Part shown: positions 8,142 to 16,099 of the stretch, piece by piece
Layout: every line of letters starts with the position of its first letter
Numbering within the stretch: the first letter of the stretch is position 1
Assembly: GCF_000425625.1 (NCBI RefSeq)
Contig: NZ_AUDU01000068.1
Coordinates: 1 to 37,394, forward strand
Reading direction: 5' to 3'
DNA length: 37,394 nt
From: Stutzerimonas azotifigens DSM 17556
Lineage (GTDB): Bacteria; Pseudomonadota; Gammaproteobacteria; Pseudomonadales; Pseudomonadaceae
The notes under the pieces: generated by a model
Database searches by the model: none
The model's input: only the letters and a program-made list of their open reading frames with translations
What the model was told of the DNA's origin: nothing
Position numbers and translations under genes: made by a program

Positions 8142-8253
8142 ATGTAGGGCGGGCCGGGCGGCGTTCTGCTTCGGCCCACCAATACTGGAGCCCTGTTTGG
8201 TGGGCTGAAGCCCACCCTACGCCCACCCTACGCCTGCCCTACGCCCACCCTTG
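8142..8253. repeat. REP-like palindrome plus four 11-bp tandem repeats in the hmfA upstream gap
   Basis: The stretch 7963-8556 holds no gene I can support. Inside it is the perfect hairpin GGTGGGCT-GA-AGCCCACC at 8199-8216. It merges into four head-to-tail 11-mers: GCCCACCCTAC at 8210 and 8221, GCCTGCCCTAC at 8232 and GCCCACCCTTG at 8243. The opposite-orientation half, GTAGGGCGGGC, appears at 8144. The hairpin core resembles pseudomonad REP elements. REP sequences can stabilise mRNA, bind gyrase or terminate transcription. Any promoter for hmfA should lie between this element and 7962. Confidence 0.65.
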
Positions 8254-8556
8254 TCTGATCGGGCGGCGAACGGTGGCGGTGCTGCAGGGCGGCCTGGGGC
8301 GCATGGCGCGTTTGTCGGCCGGCGGCAGGCGAGGGCCGGCCGTGGTGCGCTTCTTGCTGCCGGCCTGATGACGGCCAATCGACCGGCGCTATGAGGTCGA
8401 TAACGTGATCTGTGTCGCTTTCAGTGGCTGTCCGAGTGTGATAGTGGCAAAATGCCTATTTTTTGAGCAATGCGCTGCCTGGCCCGCCACCGCGGGCCTG
8501 CCCTGGCGCTCCTGATCCCTCGCGGATTCCCGTTTTTCTCTTGCAGGTCGCCTTTC

Positions 8557-10707
8557 ATGCTCCCCGGCAGCTACAACCTCGTTCTGGTGTTCTTCTCGTT
8601 CGTGGTGGCCGCGCTGGCGGCCTACACGGCGCTGGACATGGCCGCGCGGGTCTCCTCGACGGAGGGCCGGGCGGCGCGCCTGTGGCTGGCCGGCGGGGCG
8701 TTCTCCATGGGGCTGGGCATCTGGTCGATGCACTTCATCGGCATGCTCGCCTTCAGCCTGCCGATCCCGCTGGGCTACGACCTGGGCATCACCGCCGGCT
8801 CGCTGCTGATCGCCATCCTTTCCTCGGCCATCGCACTCTGGCTGGTCTGCCAGCCGGCCCTGCCCTGGGGGCGGCTGACGCTCGGGGCTCTGCTGATCGG
8901 CGGCGGCATCGCGGCGATGCACTACAGCGGCATGGCCGCCCTGCGCATGCAGCCGGGCATCGTCTACGACACGGGCTGGTTCGCTGCCTCGGTGCTGGTG
9001 GCGGTCGCCGCCTCGGCGGCGGCGCTGTGGCTGGCTTTCCGCCTGCGCGGCGGCACCGCCCACGTGCGCGTCTGGCGCATCGCCGCGGCGCTGGTGATGG
9101 GCCTGGCGATCGTCGGCATGCACTACACCGGCATGGCCGCGGCGAGCTTCCCCGACGGCAGCTGGTGCGGTGCCGCCGGCGTCGGGGTGGACACCCATTG
9201 GCTGGCCCTGCTGGTGATCGTGGTGACCATGGCGGTGCTCGGCATCACCCTGGTGGTGTCGGTGCTCGACGGGCGCATGCAGTCGCGCACCTCGAAGCTG
9301 GCGACCTCGCTGGAGAAGGCCAACAGCGAGCTGATCCAGCTGGCGCTGCACGACAACCTGACCAGGCTGCCCAACCGCCTGCTGCTGGAGGACCGCCTGA
9401 GCCAGGCACTGAAGGCGGCGCAGCGCGAGCAGGGCACCTTCGCCGTGATGTTCATCGACCTGGACGGCTTCAAGGCGGTGAATGACGCCTTCGGCCACCA
9501 CATCGGCGACCAGTTGCTGGTGCAGGTCGCCGAACGCATCCGCAGCGACGTCCGCGCGCAGGACACGCTGGCCCGCCTGGGCGGCGACGAGTTCGTCCTG
9601 CTGGTGGACGTCACCGGCCCGGACGACGCCGCGGCCCTGGCCGACAAGCTGGTGCAGTGCATCGAACAGCCGTTCCAGGTCTCGCGCTACGAACTGCGGG
9701 TCAGCGCCAGCATCGGCATCGCCGTGTACCCCGGCGACGGCCTGGACGCGCGCGACCTGATGCTGCACGCCGACGCCGCCATGTACCACACCAAGAACGC
9801 CGGGCGGAACGGCTACAGCTTCTTCGAGGCCTCGATGAACGCCAACGCCGCCGAGCACCTGCAACTGCTGCAGGACCTGCGGATGTCGATCCAGCGTGGG
9901 GAGCTGCGCCTGCACTACCAGCCCAAGTTCCAGGCGCCCAACGGCCCGGTGCGCGGCTTCGAGGCCCTGCTGCGCTGGCAGCACCCGCAGCGCGGGCTGC
10001 TCTATCCGGACGTGTTCCTGCCGCTGGCGGAAAAGACCGGGGTGATCGTGCCGATGGGCAACTGGGTGCTGGACGAGGCCTGCCGGCAGCTGCGCGAATG
10101 GCATGACCAGGGGTTCGACAGCTGGACCATGGCGGTGAACCTGTCGGCGATCCAGTTCGAGCAGGCCGACCTGGCCGAGGTGATCACCGGGGCGATCGCC
10201 CGCCATGGCATCGCGCCGCGGATGCTGACCATCGAGATCACCGAGACGGTGGCGATGCGCAACCCGGAAACCACCATCGACACCCTGAACCGGCTCGCCG
10301 AGCTCGGCGTGCGTGCCTCGATCGACGACTTCGGCACCGGCTACTCCAGCCTGCTCTACCTCAAGCGCCTGCCGGCCAGCGAGCTGAAGGTGGACAAGGC
10401 CTTCGTCCGCGAAATGAGCCTGGGCAGCGAGGATTCGGTGATCGTCTCGGCCATCGTCGCCCTGGCCAAGGCGCTCGACCTGTCGATCGTCGCCGAGGGC
10501 GTGGAGACCGCCGAGCAGCAGCGCTTCCTCACCGAGCTCGGCTGCGACACCCTGCAGGGCTACCTGCTCGACCGGCCGATGACCGTGGAGCAGATCCGCC
10601 AGCGTCTCGACCAGGGCGGGGCAGACCGGGCGCTGTTCGTCGCTTGGGAGGCGGCCGGAATTTCACCTGTGTTGTCAGAGGCCCATGACGCTACTGAACG
10701 CTCATAG
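8557..10707 (+). CDS. Membrane MHYT sensor - GGDEF - EAL cyclic-di-GMP protein
   Basis: This 716-residue protein starts with about seven transmembrane segments carrying the paired MHYT-domain motifs MHFIGM, MHYSGM and MHYTGM. These are thought to bind copper and sense a diatomic gas. A GGDEF domain follows with an intact RLGGDEFVLL signature. Then comes an EAL domain with FEALLRWQHP, ITETVAM, DDFGTGYSSL and VAEGVET, all looking catalytically competent. The layout matches the P. aeruginosa MucR/NbdA type of regulator. I chose ATG 8557 (MLPGSYNLVLVFF) because it sits directly before the first membrane segment and has an upstream AGG. An in-frame ATG at 8470 would add 29 residues with no membrane signature. 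It is divergent from hmfA and probably functionally separate. Confidence 0.93.
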   Translation: MLPGSYNLVLVFFSFVVAALAAYTALDMAARVSSTEGRAARLWLAGGAFSMGLGIWSMHFIGMLAFSLPIPLGYDLGITAGSLLIAILSSAIALWLVCQPALPWGRLTLGALLIGGGIAAMHYSGMAALRMQPGIVYDTGWFAASVLVAVAASAAALWLAFRLRGGTAHVRVWRIAAALVMGLAIVGMHYTGMAAASFPDGSWCGAAGVGVDTHWLALLVIVVTMAVLGITLVVSVLDGRMQSRTSKLATSLEKANSELIQLALHDNLTRLPNRLLLEDRLSQALKAAQREQGTFAVMFIDLDGFKAVNDAFGHHIGDQLLVQVAERIRSDVRAQDTLARLGGDEFVLLVDVTGPDDAAALADKLVQCIEQPFQVSRYELRVSASIGIAVYPGDGLDARDLMLHADAAMYHTKNAGRNGYSFFEASMNANAAEHLQLLQDLRMSIQRGELRLHYQPKFQAPNGPVRGFEALLRWQHPQRGLLYPDVFLPLAEKTGVIVPMGNWVLDEACRQLREWHDQGFDSWTMAVNLSAIQFEQADLAEVITGAIARHGIAPRMLTIEITETVAMRNPETTIDTLNRLAELGVRASIDDFGTGYSSLLYLKRLPASELKVDKAFVREMSLGSEDSVIVSAIVALAKALDLSIVAEGVETAEQQRFLTELGCDTLQGYLLDRPMTVEQIRQRLDQGGADRALFVAWEAAGISPVLSEAHDATERS

Positions 10708-10782
10708 ATAGGCGCGCCTGCGATTGCCCTGCCTCGGGCCAGGCGCTTCTAGGCGGCTTGTTACAGGCCCGGGTGTGCGCCG

Positions 10783-11400
10783 CTAGGTCTGGCGTGGAAA
10801 TATCCAGGGCAGACTCTGCCGGCGCCTGCTGGCGAACTGATCGATTTCCGAGCGCCGCGCCAAGGTTTCGCCGATATCGTCCAAACCGTTGAGCAGTCGA
10901 TGGCGGCTGCCGGCATCGATATCGAAGGTCTGCCGAGGCTGACCTGGATAGCCGAGGCTCATGGCTTCCAGGTCCACTTCGAGTTCGGCGTCCGGCGCTT
11001 GCCGGGCATGATTGACCAGCGCGGTGAATTGCTCCTGGGCAAGCACGATGGGCAACAACCCGTTTCGGATTGCGTTGCCCCGGAAGATGTCGGCGATCGC
11101 GGTCGAAATCACCACCTGTATGCCATAGTCGACCACTGCGTACACCCCCCCTTCGCGCGAAGAGCCGCAGCCGAAGTTGCGCCCGGCGAGCAGGATGCGA
11201 CGCGCGGGCTGATCGTGCGGGATGGGTGAATCGGGACGTGGCGTACCGTCCAGTTCGAACCGCGCGTCATGCAACAGGAAGTGCTGGTAGCCGCCGGTGC
11301 GCGGTTTGCGTAGAAAACGTGCCGGAATGATCTGGTCGGTGTCGATGTTTTCATCCAACAGAAGCAACGGGCGGTCACAGACGCGGACTACGGGTTTCAT
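10783..11400 (-). CDS. LeuD-like small subunit of an aconitase-family hydro-lyase
   Basis: This 205-residue protein is the swivelling small subunit of isopropylmalate isomerase-type enzymes. It has LLLDENIDTDQIIPARFL near the N terminus and RNFGCGSSREGGVYAV (about residues 74-89), the substrate-recognition loop. Classical LeuD has GCGSSREHAPWAL there, so the H-A-P-W positions are changed to G-G-V-Y. That argues for a substrate other than isopropylmalate. The ATG at 11400 overlaps the stop of the LeuC-like gene as ATGA. The pair sits at the end of a transporter operon with no leuA or leuB, so a catabolic hydratase, for example for citraconate or dimethylmaleate, is more likely than leucine synthesis. 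That substrate is inference. The 75-base stretch after it, up to the 3' end of the MHYT gene, shows no clear terminator. Confidence 0.8.
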   Translation of the reverse strand: MKPVVRVCDRPLLLLDENIDTDQIIPARFLRKPRTGGYQHFLLHDARFELDGTPRPDSPIPHDQPARRILLAGRNFGCGSSREGGVYAVVDYGIQVVISTAIADIFRGNAIRNGLLPIVLAQEQFTALVNHARQAPDAELEVDLEAMSLGYPGQPRQTFDIDAGSRHRLLNGLDDIGETLARRSEIDQFASRRRQSLPWIFPRQT

Positions 11401-12785
11401 TCGGCGACCTCCCGGGTCGATTGGCGGACGTCGACGATACGGCCTGCGAGTGCCGCCGCCGCCGCCATCGCAGGGCTCATCAAATGCGTACGGGCGCCGG
11501 GACCCTGGCGGCCTGGAAAGTTGCGGTTGCTGGTCGAGGCGCAGCGTAGCCCCGGGGCGACGCTGTCGCCGTTCATCGCCACGCACATCGAGCAGCCGCT
11601 TTCGCCCCAACGGGCACCGGCATCGAGGAACACGGCCGCCAGACCTTCCGCTTCCGCCTCGGTCTTGACCCGGTTGGAGCCGGCAACGACCAGAGTCGGC
11701 ACCTTGACGCGCTTGCCGGCCAGGACACGGGCCGCTTCGCGAAGATCGCCGAGTCGCGAATTGGTGCAGGAGCCGATGAAGACCTGATCGACCGCCAGTC
11801 CGGTGAGGCGCTCGCACTCCTCCAGCCCCATATAGCTGCGCGCAGTCTTCAGCGACTCGTCGTGCGCTGGAGGCAGGCTTTCGTCGATGGCGACAGATTG
11901 CTCCGGGCTGGTGCCCCAGGTCACCCGCGGCTTGACCTGTGTGGCGTCCAGCGTGATCTCCCGGTCGAAAGTTGCTCCGACGTCGGTACACAGGCTCTGC
12001 CAATAGGCGACCGCGCGCTCCCAGTCGGCCCCCTGGGGCGCGCGAGGGGTGCGGCGCATCCACTCCAGCAAGGTGGCGTCGGGCGCGACCATGCCTACCC
12101 GCGCGCCCGCCTCGATGGTCATGTTGCACAGCGTCATGCGCGCTTCCATCGACAGCGCCGTCACGGCCTCGCCGGCGTATTCGACGGCGTGGCCGGTCGC
12201 ACCAGCGGTGCCGATCTGGTTGATGACGTACAGAGCCAGGTCCTTGGCGGTGACGCAGTCGTCCAGCCGGCCGCTGAGGATGATGCGCATCGTGTTGGGG
12301 CGGCGTTGCCAGAGCGTCTGAGTGGCCAGCACGTGGGCCACTTCGGAGGCGCCGATGCCCATGGCGATAGCGCCGAAGGCGCCATGCGTAGAGGTGTGCG
12401 AATCTCCGCAGACGATGACCAGCCCAGGTTGCGTCAGCCCTTCCTCGGGGGCGGCGACATGAACGATGCCTCGTTCGGTGCTATCCAGGCCGAAATAGGT
12501 GAGCTGGTGCCTGAGCGCATTGTCCTCGAGCTGACGAATCATGCCGGCCGCTTCCTTGTCGTGCTCCAGACCATCGCGCGAGGAGGGCACGTAGTGGTCG
12601 GCAATGCCGAAGGTCAGTTCGGGATGGGCCACACGATGGCCGCTGACGTCCAGTTTGCCGAAAGCGTGGAAGGATCCTTCGTGAACGAAGTGGCGGTCGA
12701 CCCAGATCAGGTCGAAGCCGTCTTCCGAGGCGATGCGATGTTCGTCCCAGATCTTGTCGAACAACGTACGGGGTGCGTTTGGCAT
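11397..12785 (-). CDS. LeuC-like large subunit of an aconitase-family hydro-lyase
   Basis: This 462-residue protein aligns by eye along its full length with bacterial LeuC: VDRHFVHEGSFHAF, VCGDSHTSTHGAFGAIAMGIG and FIGSCTNSRLGDL. The three [4Fe-4S] ligands are present at C340, C398 and C401 (GCSMC), so the enzyme should be active. Classical LeuC reads EWRxPGCSMC before the last pair. Here it is RWGESGCSMC, so the Arg and Pro are replaced. This change and the altered LeuD loop suggest a different hydroxy-acid substrate. It lies 13 bases after tctA and overlaps the small-subunit gene, so it is co-transcribed with the transporter. Confidence 0.85.
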   Translation of the reverse strand: MPNAPRTLFDKIWDEHRIASEDGFDLIWVDRHFVHEGSFHAFGKLDVSGHRVAHPELTFGIADHYVPSSRDGLEHDKEAAGMIRQLEDNALRHQLTYFGLDSTERGIVHVAAPEEGLTQPGLVIVCGDSHTSTHGAFGAIAMGIGASEVAHVLATQTLWQRRPNTMRIILSGRLDDCVTAKDLALYVINQIGTAGATGHAVEYAGEAVTALSMEARMTLCNMTIEAGARVGMVAPDATLLEWMRRTPRAPQGADWERAVAYWQSLCTDVGATFDREITLDATQVKPRVTWGTSPEQSVAIDESLPPAHDESLKTARSYMGLEECERLTGLAVDQVFIGSCTNSRLGDLREAARVLAGKRVKVPTLVVAGSNRVKTEAEAEGLAAVFLDAGARWGESGCSMCVAMNGDSVAPGLRCASTSNRNFPGRQGPGARTHLMSPAMAAAAALAGRIVDVRQSTREVAE

Positions 12786-12797
12786 GGGCTATCTCGA

Positions 12798-14321
12798 TCA
12801 GGAGCCGGAGGCGGAAGCGTGTACATGCCGAGCCTGGCGGCGGCTTTTCAGGTAAGCGAAGAACCGTGGTGTCAGCGAGAGCAGCAGCAGGGCGATCAGC
12901 ACGAGTGTGATGGGCCGGCCGGCGACAAAAGTGGGGTCGCCCCCGCTTATCTGGACGCTACGTACCAGTTCGCCCTCGGCCATGCTGCCGACCAGTAGGC
13001 CGACGACCGTAGCCGCCACCGGATAGTCGTAGCGGCGCATGAGCCAGCCTAGGATGCCGGTGACAACCACGGTGATGGGGCCGACCATGTTGCCGGTGAT
13101 GGCATAGGAGCCGACGATGGAAAGCACCATGACAATCGGAATCATGTGCTTGAGCGATAGCTTGACGACGAAACCGGCGAGCAGAACGAAGCCCGTACCG
13201 AGCAGCAGGAGCATTGCCGCCTGCGCCAAGTTGCCCAGGATCAGCGCATAGACCAGGTCGGTGTTGTCGGCGATGAATCGAGGCCCGCCGGTCACGTTGT
13301 GCAACGCGAAAGCACCGAGCAGCACGGCGGTCCCGGCGCCGCCAGGCAGCCCCAGGGCCAGCAGGGTGACCATCGAGCCGCCTTCCGAGCTGCTGTTCGC
13401 TGATTCCGAGGCGATCAGTCCCGAGGTGCTGCCCTTACCGAACTCCTCCGGGTGTTTGGATCGCTGCTTGGCCACCGAGTAGGCTGCCAGGTTGGCGATG
13501 CTGGCGCCGACGCCCGGAATCGCGCCGATCACAACCCCAAGAAACCCTCCTCGACCGACCTGCAGGGGATGGCGCAGGGCCATTTGCATGCCTTCGACGA
13601 TGCTGCCGAAGCGCACCACGCGTAGCTTTTCGTCCTCGAGGATGTAATTGCGGCCGACCAGGTTGAACAACTCCGAAGCCGCGAAAAAACCGATCAAGGC
13701 AGGAATTGCCGGAATGCCGTCGAGCAGGTACATGCTGCCGAAGGTGCCGCGCATCTGTCCCGCGTCGCTGTAGCCAATGGTGCTGATGAGGATGCCGAGC
13801 ACGCCGGCGGAGATGCCCTTGGTCACGCTGGAGTCGTTCAGGACCGCAATCAGCGTCACGCCCCAGATGGCGACCACCAGCATCTCTGTGGGGCCTAGCT
13901 TGAGCACCCAGCGCGACACCGATTCGACCGTCAGCATCAGCAGCAGGTAGCCAATGATCGTACCCAGCACCGAGGACATCAGGCCTATGCCCAAAGCTTG
14001 GCCGTGGCGGCCCTGACGGGACATGGGATAGCCGTCGAAGGCGGTGGACACAGCCGATGAGGTGCCGGGAATGTTCAACAGTATCGCCGGCACTGCGCCC
14101 CCGAAACCGCCCCCGGTGAAAATGGCGGTCAGGAACAGGATCGCGGGCAAGAAATCCATGTACATCGTGGCAGGCAGGAACACCGCCATGGCGACGGAAA
14201 TGGACAGGCCGGGAATTGCGCCGAACAGCAGGCCGATGAACAAGCCCGGCGGGACCACCCACCAGGCGCTCGGCACGGCGAGTAGGTCGGTGGCCGATTG
14301 CAGCGCTTCGAAATTGATCAT
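12798..14321 (-). CDS. TTT transporter large membrane subunit (TctA family)
   Basis: This is a 507-residue polytopic inner-membrane protein. It has the TctA signatures GLLFGAIPGLSISVAMAVFLP (about residues 31-51), AVPAILLNIPGTSSAVSTAFDGYPM (about 75-99), GVVIGAIPGVGASIANLAAY, SESANSSSEGGSMVTLLALGLPG and GAFALHNVTGGP. About twelve membrane segments are visible. Tripartite tricarboxylate transporters use a periplasmic TctC to capture a carboxylate and the TctAB membrane pair to import it with an ion gradient. It follows tctB by 18 bases and precedes the LeuC-like gene, which ties the imported compound to the hydro-lyase. Confidence 0.93.
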   Translation of the reverse strand: MINFEALQSATDLLAVPSAWWVVPPGLFIGLLFGAIPGLSISVAMAVFLPATMYMDFLPAILFLTAIFTGGGFGGAVPAILLNIPGTSSAVSTAFDGYPMSRQGRHGQALGIGLMSSVLGTIIGYLLLMLTVESVSRWVLKLGPTEMLVVAIWGVTLIAVLNDSSVTKGISAGVLGILISTIGYSDAGQMRGTFGSMYLLDGIPAIPALIGFFAASELFNLVGRNYILEDEKLRVVRFGSIVEGMQMALRHPLQVGRGGFLGVVIGAIPGVGASIANLAAYSVAKQRSKHPEEFGKGSTSGLIASESANSSSEGGSMVTLLALGLPGGAGTAVLLGAFALHNVTGGPRFIADNTDLVYALILGNLAQAAMLLLLGTGFVLLAGFVVKLSLKHMIPIVMVLSIVGSYAITGNMVGPITVVVTGILGWLMRRYDYPVAATVVGLLVGSMAEGELVRSVQISGGDPTFVAGRPITLVLIALLLLSLTPRFFAYLKSRRQARHVHASASGS

Positions 14322-14339
14322 CGCAGAGCTCCTTGGCTA

Positions 14340-14807
14340 TTACAGGACAAGCGTGAACAGCTTGACGCTCAGGAGTTTGACGAACAGCAGCACTACCGGA
14401 ACCGTGACCACGAGGCTGAAGAGCAGCAGTACCCACCAGCGCCGCTCTCCTTGCAGTCGCAGAGCCAAGGCCAGAAACAGAAAGGTGGCGACATCGAAAC
14501 CGATGTAAGGGAGCGTGCAAGCGTATGCGAGCAACAGGGCCATGAACCCCAGCGCAGGTCGGATCGACTCGTTGCTCCGGCCTGCCTGCTCCGTTTGCTT
14601 CCTGGCCTGCCGTCGCAGCACTTGGCTCATGATGAACAGCAAGGCCAGGACGCCGACCGCTGCTGTGGGCACGATCAGCATCCAGTCGGTGACGCCTCGG
14701 GCTTTGCGATACACGTCCAGCGCATAGAAGGCAAAGCCGGCGGCCAGGGCCAGCGGTAAAAGGATCCCCCCTATATCGGAGGCTGAACGGCTCTTTTCTT
14801 CTGGCAT
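14340..14807 (-). CDS. TTT transporter small membrane subunit (TctB family)
   Basis: This is a 155-residue protein with four predicted membrane segments: ILLPLALAAGFAFYALDVY, WMLIVPTAAVGVLALLFIM, LGFMALLLAYACTLPYIGFDVATFLFLALAL, and a C-terminal VLLLFSLVVTVPVVLLFVKLL. This is the typical TctB size and layout. Sequence conservation in the family is low, so the call rests on topology and on its place between tctC and tctA. The ATG at 14807 has a good AGGAGAG upstream on the minus strand. Confidence 0.88.
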   Translation of the reverse strand: MPEEKSRSASDIGGILLPLALAAGFAFYALDVYRKARGVTDWMLIVPTAAVGVLALLFIMSQVLRRQARKQTEQAGRSNESIRPALGFMALLLAYACTLPYIGFDVATFLFLALALRLQGERRWWVLLLFSLVVTVPVVLLFVKLLSVKLFTLVL

Positions 14808-14847
14808 GTTGGCCCTCTCCTGCTGTGCCGGTTCTCGTTCGAAGGGG

Positions 14848-15852
14848 TTACTTCAACAGGGGGGCGTACTGGCGGATGGCTGCGTAGGCGCTGTCGACGA
14901 GCGCCTGGCTTTGCTGCGGGGGTACCCAATCGGCGCCGACCCCAGCCTGGCGAGCCCAGTCCTTGAACTTGTCGCTCTGCAAGGTCTCGCGGTAGGCGTC
15001 GAGCAGTTTCTGGTATCGGTCCGGATATTCCTCGCCCAGGCGGCTGTGCACGATCAGGCCGGTGACATTGCCGCCGATCAGCGGCAACTGGTCGATACCC
15101 TGCTTGGCCAGCGCGTCGTTCAGCAGGGGGGCGTTCCATTCGTCGCTCTTCTGGTCGCTGATCACGGCGAGCGGGCGGAGCTCATCGCGAATGCCTCGAG
15201 CGGCTTCGGCGCCGATGATCTCGAAATCCACCTGGTTGCCAGCCAGCGCCGCACGGAGCGGCGCGCCGCCGCTGTAGGTAACGAAACGCACGTTGTCCTG
15301 CGCAATGCCCAGGGCATCCATGATGAGCAGCGTCTGCAGGTGGCCGCCGTTGCCGACGATGATCCCGGAACTCACTTTGCCAGGCTCTTTCAGCGCCTCG
15401 AGGAGCTGTTCCAGGGTCTGATAGGGGCTGTCACGGTGCACGGCGACGATGCCGTAGTCATTCCATTGGGCGCTCAGCAACTGGAAATCTTTCCACTTGA
15501 CCGGTGCGCCGCTGACCTCGATGGCGCTGGCCAGATAGGGCGTGGCCTGCATCACCAGTAGCGTATTGCCATCGGCGGGCTGTTGCTGGAAATAGGTGGC
15601 GCCCAGGGCGCCGGCTCCACCGGGACGGTTGGTGACCTTGATCGGTACGCCCAGCTCCTCGCCCATGTGTTCGGACAGGCCACGCGCGACACGGTCCGCG
15701 CTGCCGCCGGCATTGTAAGGAACGATGATTTCGATCGGGCCTTCAGGCCACTCGGCGAAAGCCGCGGGGCTGGCGCACAGACCGCTGATGAGCGCGCCCC
15801 AGGAAAATGCAGCGGCCATAGCGGTTCGGGTCCTGCGGACGAGCGTACGCAT
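14848..15852 (-). CDS. TTT periplasmic substrate-binding protein (TctC/Bug family)
   Basis: This 334-residue protein has a cleavable signal peptide (MRTLVRRTRTAMAAAFSWGA through LCASPAAFA, cut before EWPEGPI). It then has Bug-family features: IIVPYNAGGSADRVAR, RPGGAGALGATYFQQQPADGNTLLVM and TYSGGAPLRAALAGNQVDFE. It should bind a small carboxylate in the periplasm. It is the first gene of the operon transcribed toward tctB, tctA and the leuCD-like pair. It is divergent from the GntR regulator, with a 247-base intergenic region. A GGAG precedes the ATG at 15852. Confidence 0.92.
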   Translation of the reverse strand: MRTLVRRTRTAMAAAFSWGALISGLCASPAAFAEWPEGPIEIIVPYNAGGSADRVARGLSEHMGEELGVPIKVTNRPGGAGALGATYFQQQPADGNTLLVMQATPYLASAIEVSGAPVKWKDFQLLSAQWNDYGIVAVHRDSPYQTLEQLLEALKEPGKVSSGIIVGNGGHLQTLLIMDALGIAQDNVRFVTYSGGAPLRAALAGNQVDFEIIGAEAARGIRDELRPLAVISDQKSDEWNAPLLNDALAKQGIDQLPLIGGNVTGLIVHSRLGEEYPDRYQKLLDAYRETLQSDKFKDWARQAGVGADWVPPQQSQALVDSAYAAIRQYAPLLK

Positions 15853-16064
15853 GCGTCTGTCTCCATTGTAGTTGTTCTAATCGCTGAAGCATTCAGCCAC
15901 GGTCATATTGTCATGTCAACAGTACCTTTAGTTCTTCGGCTAGCTCTGGCTGAAGGGGTGAAATCGCTTCCTGATAAATTTAAGACATTGATTTAAAAGA
16001 ATTAAAAATTACATAGGCGTTTTTTTGAGGTCGCTTGGTATTGCCGGTTAAAATTCGGTGATAT

Positions 16065-16080
16065 GTTATGCAGTCATAAC
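16065..16080. promoter_or_regulatory. Palindromic operator candidate for the GntR/HutC regulator
   Basis: This is a perfect dyad, GTTATG-CAGT-CATAAC, in the divergent tctC/gntR intergenic region (15853-16099), 19 bases before the regulator's GTG. The alternating GT..TA / TA..AC outline resembles HutC-subfamily operators. A weak minus-10-like TATGTT overlaps its left half, so binding would repress the regulator gene. Whether it also controls the tctC side, about 210 bases away, cannot be told. A TTGACA on the minus strand at 15919-15914 may be the tctC minus-35 box, but I could not find a convincing minus-10 partner. Confidence 0.55.
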
Positions 16081-16099
16081 CTGAACGACCGGAGCATCC

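Noticed and set aside
8210..8253. Tandem 11-mers as a CRISPR array
   Set aside because: Repeats are head to tail with no spacers, far shorter than CRISPR repeats, and no cas gene is present.
8389..10206. 605-codon minus-strand frame opposite the MHYT-GGDEF-EAL gene
   Set aside because: His/Gln/Arg-rich shadow with no motif; the plus strand has intact GGDEF and EAL signatures.
10783..12785. LeuCD-like genes as the leucine-biosynthesis enzymes
   Set aside because: They are in a transporter operon with a GntR regulator and lyase, lack leuA/leuB nearby, and have altered recognition loops.
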